Shown here: positions 1-7,182 of the stretch, piece by piece
Position numbering within the stretch: position 1 is the first letter of the stretch
Layout of the letters: every line of letters starts with the position of its first letter
From: Balneolaceae bacterium
GTDB taxonomy: Bacteria > Bacteroidota > Rhodothermia > Balneolales > Balneolaceae
NCBI GenBank assembly: GCA_021767245.1
Contig: JAASTO010000121.1
Span: 1 to 7,896 of the forward strand
Reading direction: 5' to 3'
DNA: 7,896 nt
The notes under the pieces: model-generated
Seen by the model: the letters and a program-made list of their open reading frames with translations, nothing else
Told to the model about the DNA's origin: nothing
The model's database searches: none
Program-made: the position numbers and the translations under genes

Positions 1-1821
1 AACCCGGTTCTTAGGGAAGGAAACTCGGACCGCAGAGCTCCTAAACCGGTTAAAGAATATGCAAAAAAGAATCCTCATTCTATGGGAGAATGGAGTTCAG
101 ACTCCAAAACCCACGTGGCCACAATGAGCGATAATGACTTTGCTCACTCCGAACGATCAGTTACCCTTAGCGATGAAGATGATGTAAAGATCGAGTTCAT
201 AGATGCAAATGGTAACACACAGGTACTCAAGGAAAGTACTCCTCTTTTGACCGGAGAGGTCATAGATGCAGCAAATCTCAGTAAAGATGCGTTGATCCGA
301 TTTTTGGAAGAACAGATTCAGGATGCAAAAGATAAAGACGTTCTCTTTTCTCTGCATATGAAAGCCACTATGATGAAGGTCTCTGACCCGATCATTTTTG
401 GCCATGCCGTAAGAGTATATTTTAAAGATGTGTTTGACAAGCATGGAGACACTTTGAAAGAATTAGGTGTTGATCCAAATAATGGATTTGGAGATCTGGA
501 AGCCAAAATTCAGGAATTAGACGATGATAAACAGGCTGAGATTAAGGCAGATATCCAGAAATGCTACGAGAACGGCCCTGACCTTGCGATGGTAAATTCC
601 CATAAGGGAATCACCAACCTGCACGTACCAAGTGATGTCATCATTGATGCTTCTATGCCGGCTATGATCAGAACCTCGGGCCAAATGTGGAATAAAAATG
701 ATGAAACACAAGATACCAAGGCTGTTATTCCTGAAAGCAGTTATGCCGGAATTTATCAGGAAGTGATCGATTTTTGTAAAGAGCATGGAGCTTTTGATCC
801 CACCACCATGGGCAGCGTTCCTAATGTGGGTTTAATGGCTAAAAAAGCAGAAGAATACGGCTCTCACGATAAAACATTTGAGATTCCTGGAAATGGCAAA
901 GTTCGTGTGATAAACAAAAACAACGAGACGCTGCTTGAACATGAAGTTTCTGAGGGTGACATTTGGAGAATGTGCCAAACCAAAGACGAACCAATCAAGG
1001 ATTGGGTGGGGCTTGCAGTTCGAAGAGCCCGTGAAACCGGCGTTCCTGCTATCTTCTGGCTGGATGAAGAACGAGCACACGATGCAGAACTTATCAAAAA
1101 AGTAAATCAGTACCTACCTGAGTTTGATACGGATGGCCTCGATATTCAGATCATGTCTCCCGTTAAAGCTATGCGCTATACCCTGGAAAGAACCAAGGAT
1201 GGAAAAGACACTATTTCGGTCACCGGTAATGTATTGCGTGATTATCTGACTGACCTCTTCCCTATCCTTGAATTGGGAACCAGTGCAAAGATGCTCTCCA
1301 TTGTACCACTTATGAATGGAGGTGGACTTTTTGAAACCGGAGCCGGAGGGTCCGCTCCTAAGCATATTCAGCAATTCCTCGATGAAGGTCACCTACGTTG
1401 GGATTCACTGGGTGAATTTCTTGCCCTGGCTGTATCACTTGAACATTTAGGCAAAACGTTTGATAATAACCGCGCTCTTATTTTGTCTGAAACTTTGGAT
1501 GAAGCAAACACTTTGTATTTGCAAAATGACAAGTCGCCCTCCCGAAAAGTGAATGAGCACGATAATCGTGGAAGTCACTTCTACTTAGCGATGTACTGGG
1601 CTGAAGCATTGGCCAATCAGACCAAGGATCCTGAGCTGGCAGATACCTTCAAAACTGTCGCAGAAAAACTGAAATCCAATGAGGATCAGATCAATCAGGA
1701 ATTGATCGATGCTCAGGGAAATTCTGAGAATATAGACGGCTATTACTGGCCGGACAGGGCTATGGTCTTTGACAGAATGAGGCCAAGTCAAACACTGAAT
1801 GAGATCATCAATTCAATTTGA
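1..1821 (+). CDS. icd: Monomeric NADP-dependent isocitrate dehydrogenase (5' end outside window)
   Basis: This cytosolic TCA-cycle enzyme oxidatively decarboxylates isocitrate to 2-oxoglutarate, making NADPH. The reading frame is open from base 1, and residues before the first ATG (position 82) already match the family (EGNSDRRAP), so that ATG is internal. About 606 of the family's usual ~740 residues are visible and the C-terminus is complete. Counting from that internal Met, residues recalled from the Azotobacter vinelandii enzyme fall on matching positions: catalytic Lys (Lys255) = K99 in MMKVSDP, catalytic Tyr (Tyr420) = Y259 in EEYGSHDK, and metal/substrate ligands Asp350, Arg547, Asp548 and Asp552 = D189, R386, D387 and D391. 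NADP ligands His589, Arg600 and Arg649 = H428, R439 and R488. The constant +161 offset supports the assignment; only K99 is shifted, implying a small indel. The substrate-binding Ser lies in NSDRR. No damage is visible. A terminator follows directly and the downstream gene is convergent, so nothing on this strand is co-transcribed 3' of it. Confidence 0.97.
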   Translation, partial: NPVLREGNSDRRAPKPVKEYAKKNPHSMGEWSSDSKTHVATMSDNDFAHSERSVTLSDEDDVKIEFIDANGNTQVLKESTPLLTGEVIDAANLSKDALIRFLEEQIQDAKDKDVLFSLHMKATMMKVSDPIIFGHAVRVYFKDVFDKHGDTLKELGVDPNNGFGDLEAKIQELDDDKQAEIKADIQKCYENGPDLAMVNSHKGITNLHVPSDVIIDASMPAMIRTSGQMWNKNDETQDTKAVIPESSYAGIYQEVIDFCKEHGAFDPTTMGSVPNVGLMAKKAEEYGSHDKTFEIPGNGKVRVINKNNETLLEHEVSEGDIWRMCQTKDEPIKDWVGLAVRRARETGVPAIFWLDEERAHDAELIKKVNQYLPEFDTDGLDIQIMSPVKAMRYTLERTKDGKDTISVTGNVLRDYLTDLFPILELGTSAKMLSIVPLMNGGGLFETGAGGSAPKHIQQFLDEGHLRWDSLGEFLALAVSLEHLGKTFDNNRALILSETLDEANTLYLQNDKSPSRKVNEHDNRGSHFYLAMYWAEALANQTKDPELADTFKTVAEKLKSNEDQINQELIDAQGNSENIDGYYWPDRAMVFDRMRPSQTLNEIINSI

Positions 1822-1843
1822 TATTTCAGGACATCCAGGAAAT

Positions 1844-1877
1844 GAGTCCGGGCATTTATTGTTCGGACTTTTTTTTT
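1844..1877 (+). terminator. Intrinsic terminator of isocitrate dehydrogenase gene
   Basis: A perfect 6-bp stem AGTCCG/CGGACT (1845-1850 with 1864-1869), extendable by one G-T pair, has a 13-nt loop and runs into nine consecutive Ts (1869-1877). It begins 23 bases after the icd stop. On the other strand the hairpin is preceded by the A-run and followed by CATTTCC, so it is a poor terminator for the convergent DedA gene. Confidence 0.85.
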
Positions 1878-1885
1878 GCCTAATT

Positions 1886-2695
1886 TTATTTACTGAAGTA
1901 TGATCTGATCTTTTTCCAAAGTAGTCGTCTGCCTGAATAAGTAAGGAGGAGTGGCAATATCTTATAGAAACCAATAAACAGGATTATGATCAGTAAAATA
2001 GCCGGGATCGCGTATTGATCATAGGTCTCATATAAATATAATATTTCCTGACCCGCCAGCATAGACAACCAGACAAACATGGGTGTCCAAATCAGAACAG
2101 TTAATCCAAAATACAGGCTGAATTTCCAAAAACCGGTTCCTAATATTCCGGCCGTTAGATAAACAGGTAATCGACTGCCTGGAATGAACCGGCTCAAAAA
2201 AAGGATAAATGGACCTTTCTTTTCGAACCAGATCTCGGACCTTTCAATACTTTCTTCTTTTAAGAACCATCGGATCGGAGCTTTGCGAAGGATTTGTTTT
2301 CCAAGGTATCGCCCGGCGAAGTAAAGACTGTAGTCCCCAAATAAAATTCCTAATATTGCTCCTAAAGCGGCATACCAGAAAGGTATTATACCGTTGACAG
2401 CCAGTAATCCTGCTCCAATAGCTGCCAGGTCTTCGCTGATCAATGATGACACTGCAATGGCGAGTACATACATAGTACTTACATCTTGTTCATTATCCCC
2501 CTTCACCTCATTCAGATATGGAAGTAGTTTTTCCAGGCTATCTTCAGGAACTGACTGAGATTCCAAAGTATCGTTTAACGGAATCTGCTGCGCACAAACT
2601 TTAGATGTTCCGACTAATGATACCATCAATAATATTGAAGAAATAAATACAGGTATTTTCACTAGTCTAAATTTTAAGGGGTTCAAATTCCCCAT
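1886..2695 (-). CDS. DedA/VTT-family integral membrane protein with signal-peptide-like N-terminus
   Basis: DedA-family proteins are inner-membrane proteins, several of which are implicated in transbilayer movement of undecaprenyl phosphate or phospholipids. The segment RFIPGSRLPVYLTAG (169-183) is the family hallmark; R169 and R175 have the same spacing as the arginine pair needed in E. coli YqjA/YghB. Acidic residues E88/D89 and D121 (GDYSLYFAGRYLG) fit the proton-coupling acidic positions. Hydrophobic segments lie near 14-30, 76-100, 104-120, 188-214 and 228-250. The N-terminus is odd: residues 12-35 read as a signal peptide ending VCA|QQ, followed by a hydrophilic acidic stretch (about 36-72) before the VTT core. 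The ATG start overlaps the end of plsC by 29 nt and lacks a clear ribosome site. A GTG at 2662, just past the plsC stop, would give a shorter, more typical signal peptide, so the start is uncertain. Specific substrate unknown. Confidence 0.9.
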   Translation of the reverse strand: MGNLNPLKFRLVKIPVFISSILLMVSLVGTSKVCAQQIPLNDTLESQSVPEDSLEKLLPYLNEVKGDNEQDVSTMYVLAIAVSSLISEDLAAIGAGLLAVNGIIPFWYAALGAILGILFGDYSLYFAGRYLGKQILRKAPIRWFLKEESIERSEIWFEKKGPFILFLSRFIPGSRLPVYLTAGILGTGFWKFSLYFGLTVLIWTPMFVWLSMLAGQEILYLYETYDQYAIPAILLIIILFIGFYKILPLLLTYSGRRLLWKKIRSYFSK

Positions 2696-3473
2696 GTTCT
2701 TTTATAAATTTTTCAGGATGAATAGTTTGCTCAAGTTCATTAGAAACGGCTTCATGTAGCTTTGAAGTCAACGCTTTTCGATCGTTATCAATAACACTCT
2801 CATATCCGAAATTCATCTTACAGGTAATAGAACGGAGCTTAAGTAAATTGAAAAAATGGACAAAAAATGGTGTGTCATCCCACCAGCAAACCGATTTATA
2901 GGCAGGTTCATCACTCTCAAGTGTCTCATATGAGAGGGCAACGTAAGAGACCGGAAATCCTGTACTTGCCGGGTATTCTAAAAGTGGAGCTCTGAATCTA
3001 AGTACTTCCATTCCGGGACTGGTTGTGCCTTCCGGAAAAATGATAATGCCCTGATTCCCATTTATGTTCTCTGATATATTATTATTGACCCTGGTTATAT
3101 CCCTTTTTCTCTGTCGGTCTATGAATAAAATTCCACAGGTTTTAACTATAAAGCCGATTAGCGGCCAGTGTTTTACATCACTCTTTGCTACGAACAAACA
3201 CCTGAGCTGAGAAAATAAAACAAAAACGTCTGCGTAACTCAGATGATTAGAAACCAGTAAAAAAGGTGGTTCCGGAATAGGGCCATTGATATCAAATCGT
3301 ACTCCCATGATCACACAAATAAATTTACCCCAATAATTGAGTAAATACCCTCTGTATTTTTCATAGTTGATACCCAATGGGGATATGATCAACGTCACCA
3401 TAATCAACGTGTACATAATCAGAGTTGTAAGCAAGAATGCCGCTAACTTAAATCCCGCTATTATATTCCTCAT
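2667..3473 (-). CDS. plsC: 1-acyl-sn-glycerol-3-phosphate acyltransferase (PlsC family)
   Basis: This family transfers an acyl chain to lysophosphatidic acid at the inner membrane, giving phosphatidic acid for phospholipid synthesis. Counting from the GTG at 3479, the hydrophobic N-terminal segment spans about 9-34. The catalytic HX4D motif is NHLSYAD (H79, D84), block II is GILFIDR (116-122), and block III is FPEGTTSPG (148-156), the glycerol-phosphate-binding loop. Length (~268 residues) is normal. The ORF can start at GTG 3479, but ATG 3473 is chosen because AAAAGG (3479-3484) sits 5 nt before it and would abut the GTG. It is first in a two-gene unit: the DedA gene starts 29 nt before its stop, which suggests translational coupling and a shared role in membrane lipids. 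Related acyltransferases that modify ornithine lipids or other lysolipids share these motifs, so the exact acceptor is inferred. Confidence 0.92.
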   Translation of the reverse strand: MRNIIAGFKLAAFLLTTLIMYTLIMVTLIISPLGINYEKYRGYLLNYWGKFICVIMGVRFDINGPIPEPPFLLVSNHLSYADVFVLFSQLRCLFVAKSDVKHWPLIGFIVKTCGILFIDRQRKRDITRVNNNISENINGNQGIIIFPEGTTSPGMEVLRFRAPLLEYPASTGFPVSYVALSYETLESDEPAYKSVCWWDDTPFFVHFFNLLKLRSITCKMNFGYESVIDNDRKALTSKLHEAVSNELEQTIHPEKFIKEHGEFEPLKI

Positions 3474-3478
3474 ATACA

Positions 3479-3484
3479 CCTTTT
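3479..3484 (-). promoter_or_regulatory. Ribosome binding site deciding the plsC start
   Basis: On the minus strand AAAAGG lies 5 nt before the ATG at 3473. The upstream GTG (3479-3477) overlaps this motif, which argues against its use. Confidence 0.55.
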
Positions 3485-3599
3485 AGTTCTTTCTGATTAT
3501 CTTTTAAATCTAAACTTTTGTCGCTTTTATACTGTTTACGGTATTGTTAAATGTTCTTTAAGTATTTAAATAGACAAAAATTATTGCTAAGCTTAGTTA
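3480..3599. promoter_or_regulatory. Divergent intergenic region between plsC and alpha/beta hydrolase
   Basis: This 120-bp AT-rich spacer separates two divergently read genes and should hold both promoters. A TATAAA-like hexamer for plsC occurs on the minus strand (3526-3531), but no convincing partner box at normal spacing was found, and no clear Bacteroidota TAnnTTTG element was identified. A perfect 10-bp palindrome, CTAAGCTTAG (3587-3596), ends 3 nt before the hydrolase ATG. It could be an operator half or chance. Promoter positions are not assigned. Confidence 0.45.
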
Positions 3600-4382
3600 A
3601 TGTTATATTACAAAAAATACATATCATCGGAGGAAAAGGATTGGGTGGTTTTTATCCATGGAGCCGGTGGAAGTTCGTCTATCTGGTTCAGCCAGCTTAG
3701 AGACTTTAAAAAGCATTTCAATGTATTACTGGTTGACCTTAGAGGGCATGGAAAATCTAAGGATCTGTTAAAAAAATATTATGAAGAAGATTACTCCTTT
3801 GAATTTATCAGTCAGGATGTGATCGATGTTTTAGATCATCTAAACATAGAAAAAGCTCATTTTATTGGTGTATCATTAGGTACTATCATTATACGAACCA
3901 TTGGTGAGATCGCTCCTGAACGGGTCAAATCAGCCGTTCTTTGTGGTGCTATTACCCGGTTAAATATTCGTTCCCGTATCCTGGTCTTTCTTGGCCATAC
4001 CTTCAAACGTTTTATCCCTTACATGTGGTTGTACAAGTTCTTTGCGTGGATCATCATGCCGAAAAAACGCCATGCTAAATCCCGTAATTTGTTTATCCGT
4101 GAAGCAAAAAAACTGTATCAGAAAGAATTTATGAGATGGTTTAAGCTGACCAATGAAGTCAACCCACTCCTGCGGTACTTTAAAGAGAGAGAAGTTAAGT
4201 CACCGATGCTTTACGTGATGGGCAGTGAAGATCATATGTTCCTTCCACCGGTTAGATCCATCGTAAGGGAGCACAAAAACTCGAGTTTACGGGTCATAGA
4301 AAACTGTGGGCACGTTTGTAATGTTGAAAGACCAAATGCTTTCAACAGGCTCTCCATTGAATATCTGAAATCACATTCCTGA
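3600..4382 (+). CDS. Alpha/beta-hydrolase fold protein (esterase/lipase-like)
   Basis: This is a soluble alpha/beta hydrolase of 260 residues, a usual length for the family, without a signal peptide. The oxyanion-hole motif HGAGGS is at 20-25, followed by the LLVDLRGHGKS strand-turn (43-53) typical of the fold. The nucleophile elbow is GVSLGT with Ser92, the acidic residue Asp211 is in GSEDHMF, and the catalytic His238 is in ENCGHVCNVERP. The full Ser-Asp-His triad is therefore present. The region between the elbow and the acid (about 120-180) is a basic, aromatic-rich cap segment, which probably shapes the substrate pocket. The gene stands alone on its strand, divergent from plsC and convergent with the secretin gene. 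No Shine-Dalgarno is visible before the ATG; a palindrome lies there instead. The substrate cannot be read from the sequence. Proximity to lipid genes makes a lipid or lysolipid ester possible, but that is weak inference. Confidence 0.88.
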   Translation: MLYYKKYISSEEKDWVVFIHGAGGSSSIWFSQLRDFKKHFNVLLVDLRGHGKSKDLLKKYYEEDYSFEFISQDVIDVLDHLNIEKAHFIGVSLGTIIIRTIGEIAPERVKSAVLCGAITRLNIRSRILVFLGHTFKRFIPYMWLYKFFAWIIMPKKRHAKSRNLFIREAKKLYQKEFMRWFKLTNEVNPLLRYFKEREVKSPMLYVMGSEDHMFLPPVRSIVREHKNSSLRVIENCGHVCNVERPNAFNRLSIEYLKSHS

Positions 4383-4437
4383 CCAGTATAAGTGAGTTAG
4401 ATCATAAATTGGAAATGATAAAGACTAATTTTAGTTG

Positions 4438-4453
4438 AGGCTAAGCTAAGCCT
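4438..4453. repeat. Short inverted repeat at the convergent hydrolase/secretin junction
   Basis: AGGCT (4438-4442) pairs with AGCCT (4449-4453) around a 6-nt loop, ending on the last base of the secretin stop codon. The 70-bp convergent spacer (4383-4452) also holds ACTAA/TTAGT around a 2-nt loop. Neither is followed by a T-run on either strand, so neither is a convincing intrinsic terminator. The pair may act as a weak or factor-dependent end for the pilus operon. Confidence 0.3.
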
Positions 4454-6309
4454 TATCTCGTTACTTCTTCTGTGTTATCCTGAAGAGTGAATAACCAGGC
4501 TTCACTGTTGAATGAACCTCTTACCTCGTAAGTACGGTCAACCGCTTTTTCGAAGTCAGCATATCCTTCATAGGCCACGTAATTAAACCTTGTTTCCGGA
4601 TTGAAAAGGATGCGGGTGTTATAGCCTTGTTCGTCAAGTAGTTCCTTAAATCGTTGTGCATTGCCAGGAACAAGAAAAGACCCACCGATAATAAAGTACT
4701 TAATATCTGTATTTAAATTATTTTCAATGATTTCTTCCCTGCCACCGTTAGCTTTGTATTCCAGGTATTCCTCCAGACTAAAAGCTTTAGGAACTACTAC
4801 CATCAGTTCCGGTTTCTGAACCGGCATACTTAGTTCATCATAGACTTCTTTTTGCTCATCAGTCAGTGTTTCATCTGCTGTCAGTTCTTCTTTAACAGGT
4901 TCCTTTAACGGACTCTCTGTAGTGTCTTCTTCAATTAGTTCGTCCATAGAACCTTCTTCATCCGTCATTTCATCTGGCCTCAGGAATCGATCCTCATCTC
5001 TGGAAAATACCCGATCAAGGTCAGCTCTCATGTCATCTCTTGTATCCTCCAGCACATCCCGTTTAGATTCTCTGATGTTATCAAATCGGGTTCTGACCGG
5101 TTCAACAAGCTCTGCCTGAACGATAATGATCAACTCGTTTTCGAGATAATCCTTGGAGTTGAAACCAAATATATATTTCAGCAGCGGTACATCTTTCAGA
5201 AGAGGAATACCACGCCGTACCGTTGTTTCTTCGGTTCTGTATAATCCGGCCACATAAGTAGATTCACCATTTAAAAGGATAGCCGAGGTTGTAGCCTCCT
5301 GTTTGTTAATGATCGTACTTACCACATCAGGCTGTGCAGTTGATCGTTCAACTTCCAGGTTAAGATAAATAAATGAGGTGTCTTCCTGGGTGATGATCTG
5401 CGGAGTGACCGTCAAAATTGTTCCGGTACTCACAAAATTATCCGTTACGTTCCCGGCAATATCCCTTTGTTTGATCGAGAAATCCTGCCCAACCTGAATA
5501 TTACCCTCTTCCCCATCCACTACTTTAATAGAGGGAGTAGCCAACACTTTACCCAGGTTGTCTGCTTCAAATGCGCTGAATAAGGCCTGAACGCTAATGC
5601 CTGGACCTAGTTCACCGGTGTTTATAATAGCGTTAAAAGCATTTTGTGACACATTTTGCGCATTAAAAGAGTTTACCGCTACAAATTGATCATTGAATTC
5701 AGTATTTGGTAAAGACTCATTTCCTTCACCGGCAACAAAATCGTTGAGTTCGTCCGGAACATCACTTGTTAAAGTAGACCAATCAACCCCAATTTCCTGC
5801 AGGGCTCTTTTATTACCTTCAAAGAAAGTGGCATTGATTCTAACTTCCCGGGTTTCTGTAGTTGGTAAAATGATATCTCCTCCACCCTGACCTGTTCTTG
5901 TTGCACCACCTGCTTGTTGTGTATTAGTTGTAGTTGTTTTTTGCTGTGGTACAGCGATCTCATAATATTCTTCGAATTCATTTAACTCAAGGTTCTGAAA
6001 CCGCATGATATATTGCAGGGCATCTTTCCAGTGCATAGCCGGCAAATTTACACCTATGGCACCGCTATAACCTGAATTATCTACAATAAATTTGTTCTCA
6101 TATTCCTGAGCGAAGGTATCAATGATCTCAATGGCTTCATTGTATGTTGTGGTCTTATTAAAAGCAACCACTTCATCGGGATTAGTGTACTCACGCAGAG
6201 GGTCCACAATCTGAGCTGAAGCTTTCTGTGGAACTAAACCCAGCAGTAAAACCGTGAAGAATGTGAATAACAAACAATATGTGTAATGGGTAGCTTTCAT
6301 TGTGTTCAT
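4453..6309 (-). CDS. pilQ: Type IV pilus/type II secretion secretin with C-terminal SPOR domain
   Basis: Secretins form the outer-membrane channel through which a type IV pilus or secretion pseudopilus works. Residues 1-32 are a signal peptide (cleavage KASA|Q). Residues about 45-120 form an STN/N0-like domain, and 121-150 a Thr/Gly/Gln-rich linker. The secretin domain runs about 155-403: VRINATFFEGNKRALQEIGVDW opens it, KVLATPSIKVVDGEEGNIQVGQ lies at 254-275, TVTPQI at 300-305, and the signature GIPLLKDVPLLKYIFGF at 367-383. Then follows an acidic linker (32 Asp/Glu in residues 411-500) and a SPOR domain, about 534-610 (KYFIIGGSF, NAQRFKELL, GYNTRILF). SPOR domains bind septal, denuded peptidoglycan; no AMIN domain is seen. 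The start is the ATG at 6309, which overlaps the previous stop as ATGA and has GGAG 8 nt upstream; the next Met (codon 4) would be 17 nt from it. It is the last gene of the operon in view. GspD is an alternative name, since no pilin or ATPase gene is visible. Confidence 0.93.
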   Translation of the reverse strand: MNTMKATHYTYCLLFTFFTVLLLGLVPQKASAQIVDPLREYTNPDEVVAFNKTTTYNEAIEIIDTFAQEYENKFIVDNSGYSGAIGVNLPAMHWKDALQYIMRFQNLELNEFEEYYEIAVPQQKTTTTNTQQAGGATRTGQGGGDIILPTTETREVRINATFFEGNKRALQEIGVDWSTLTSDVPDELNDFVAGEGNESLPNTEFNDQFVAVNSFNAQNVSQNAFNAIINTGELGPGISVQALFSAFEADNLGKVLATPSIKVVDGEEGNIQVGQDFSIKQRDIAGNVTDNFVSTGTILTVTPQIITQEDTSFIYLNLEVERSTAQPDVVSTIINKQEATTSAILLNGESTYVAGLYRTEETTVRRGIPLLKDVPLLKYIFGFNSKDYLENELIIIVQAELVEPVRTRFDNIRESKRDVLEDTRDDMRADLDRVFSRDEDRFLRPDEMTDEEGSMDELIEEDTTESPLKEPVKEELTADETLTDEQKEVYDELSMPVQKPELMVVVPKAFSLEEYLEYKANGGREEIIENNLNTDIKYFIIGGSFLVPGNAQRFKELLDEQGYNTRILFNPETRFNYVAYEGYADFEKAVDRTYEVRGSFNSEAWLFTLQDNTEEVTR

Positions 6310-7181
6310 CGTTCTATCTCCAAGGTAACTAATTCCGTGATGCCACCTTTATTTAAATTGAAAGTAGCAGATTTATTATTGATGTCAATAGATTGAAGTG
6401 AGCCAAGATATACATCATCTCCTACTGTGAGCGATTGTACATTTCCTCCCTGATCAACTATAAAAATTCTGGATGCCGTCATTCCAATAATCCTGCTTTG
6501 CTCTATATTAATAAGATTATCCGTGTTTGGCGGAACGGTTGGTTGTATGAGCGGATAAAAAGGATTAAACACAGATACTTGCTCATTTCTCGTAAGAACA
6601 TTCGTTCTGGATACATTTTCCTGAATAGGTATGCGCTCGTAATAACTTTCAAGGGTAAAAGTAAATGTAATATCAGATATCTCTTCTCCCTCATTATTTC
6701 CTCCGGGAGGAGCTAAAGATAAGGCAGTCACTTTGTTTAATAACTGACTGTTTTCGATCGTGTTAATAAAGTTAACAACGTTTACATAGTTTCCATATCC
6801 ATTCAGGTTAGACCGTATGATACCATACTGGTCCTGCGCCGTTGAGTCCACAAAATTAAAATCGAAATACACTCTTAACTGCTCAGAACTATTACTGATA
6901 TAATTAAGATAATCATATACATCATCCGGGTTAGGGGTTTTGTAAAGTGATTTATCATAATTTTCAATAATAGCAACCGCGTTTTGATAATTTGCATTTA
7001 GCTCGGGAAAGGCATCGCTGATCGCTTTTTTGTTATTGTAGTCTTGCTGCTTTTGTTGAAGTGTAGTTTCAAGCTGCTCCAGCTTAGGAGCCTGAAAGAA
7101 ATAAATGTAGGCAAATGCACTGCCTCCTAGTAACAGGAGGGCTACTAATAGAATTATGGTATTTCTAACACCGTATGACAA
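6306..7181 (-). CDS. pilO: PilO-like alignment protein with C-terminal PilP/GspC-like domain
   Basis: PilO is a bitopic inner-membrane protein that pairs with PilN; PilP is normally a separate lipoprotein linking PilN/PilO to the secretin. Both appear here in one 291-residue chain. Residues 1-7 are cytoplasmic, 8-29 a transmembrane helix, about 31-55 a coiled coil (LEQLETTLQQKQQDYNNKK), and about 85-185 a ferredoxin-like PilO domain, including NYVNVVNFINTIENSQ. After a linker, NPFYPLI (206-212) resembles the PilP motif preceding its beta domain. Residues about 225-290 (IIGMTASRIFIVDQGGNVQSLTVGDDVYLGSLQSI region) read as the PilP/GspC homology-region fold. There is no lipobox. The start is TTG at 7181, one base after the PilN-like stop, with AGGGGA 5 nt upstream; no ATG is available before the membrane helix. 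The stop overlaps the secretin ATG. PilO assignment is firm by context and topology; the PilP part rests on pattern recognition and position. GspM/GspC-like naming is an alternative. Confidence 0.88.
   Translation of the reverse strand: MSYGVRNTIILLVALLLLGGSAFAYIYFFQAPKLEQLETTLQQKQQDYNNKKAISDAFPELNANYQNAVAIIENYDKSLYKTPNPDDVYDYLNYISNSSEQLRVYFDFNFVDSTAQDQYGIIRSNLNGYGNYVNVVNFINTIENSQLLNKVTALSLAPPGGNNEGEEISDITFTFTLESYYERIPIQENVSRTNVLTRNEQVSVFNPFYPLIQPTVPPNTDNLINIEQSRIIGMTASRIFIVDQGGNVQSLTVGDDVYLGSLQSIDINNKSATFNLNKGGITELVTLEIER
6318..6321 (-). promoter_or_regulatory. Ribosome binding site of the secretin gene
   Basis: On the minus strand GGAG lies 8 nt before the ATG at 6309, inside the end of the PilO-P coding region. 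It favours that ATG over the Met three codons later and fits coupled translation through the ATGA overlap. Confidence 0.6.
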
Positions 7182-7182
7182 T

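Noticed and set aside
82..84. ATG at 82 as the start of the isocitrate dehydrogenase
   Set aside because: The frame is open from base 1 and encodes conserved family sequence (EGNSDRRAP) upstream, so this Met is internal and the gene is cut by the window edge.
157..1791. Several minus-strand ORFs of 62-95 residues within the isocitrate dehydrogenase gene
   Set aside because: All overlap a well-conserved coding frame, look like random translation and lack ribosome sites.
1844..1877. Hairpin as a bidirectional terminator for the DedA gene
   Set aside because: On the minus strand the stem is followed by CATTTCC rather than a T-run, so it supports termination only on the plus strand.
3524..3532. 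TATAAA-like box as a mapped plsC promoter
   Set aside because: No acceptable partner box lies 16-18 nt upstream, and such hexamers are expected by chance in so AT-rich a spacer.
4922..5119. Serine-rich plus-strand ORF inside the secretin gene
   Set aside because: It is the antisense shadow of the acidic linker codons (GAT/GAA/GAG read in reverse give Ser/Ile/Leu runs); it has no start context or family likeness.
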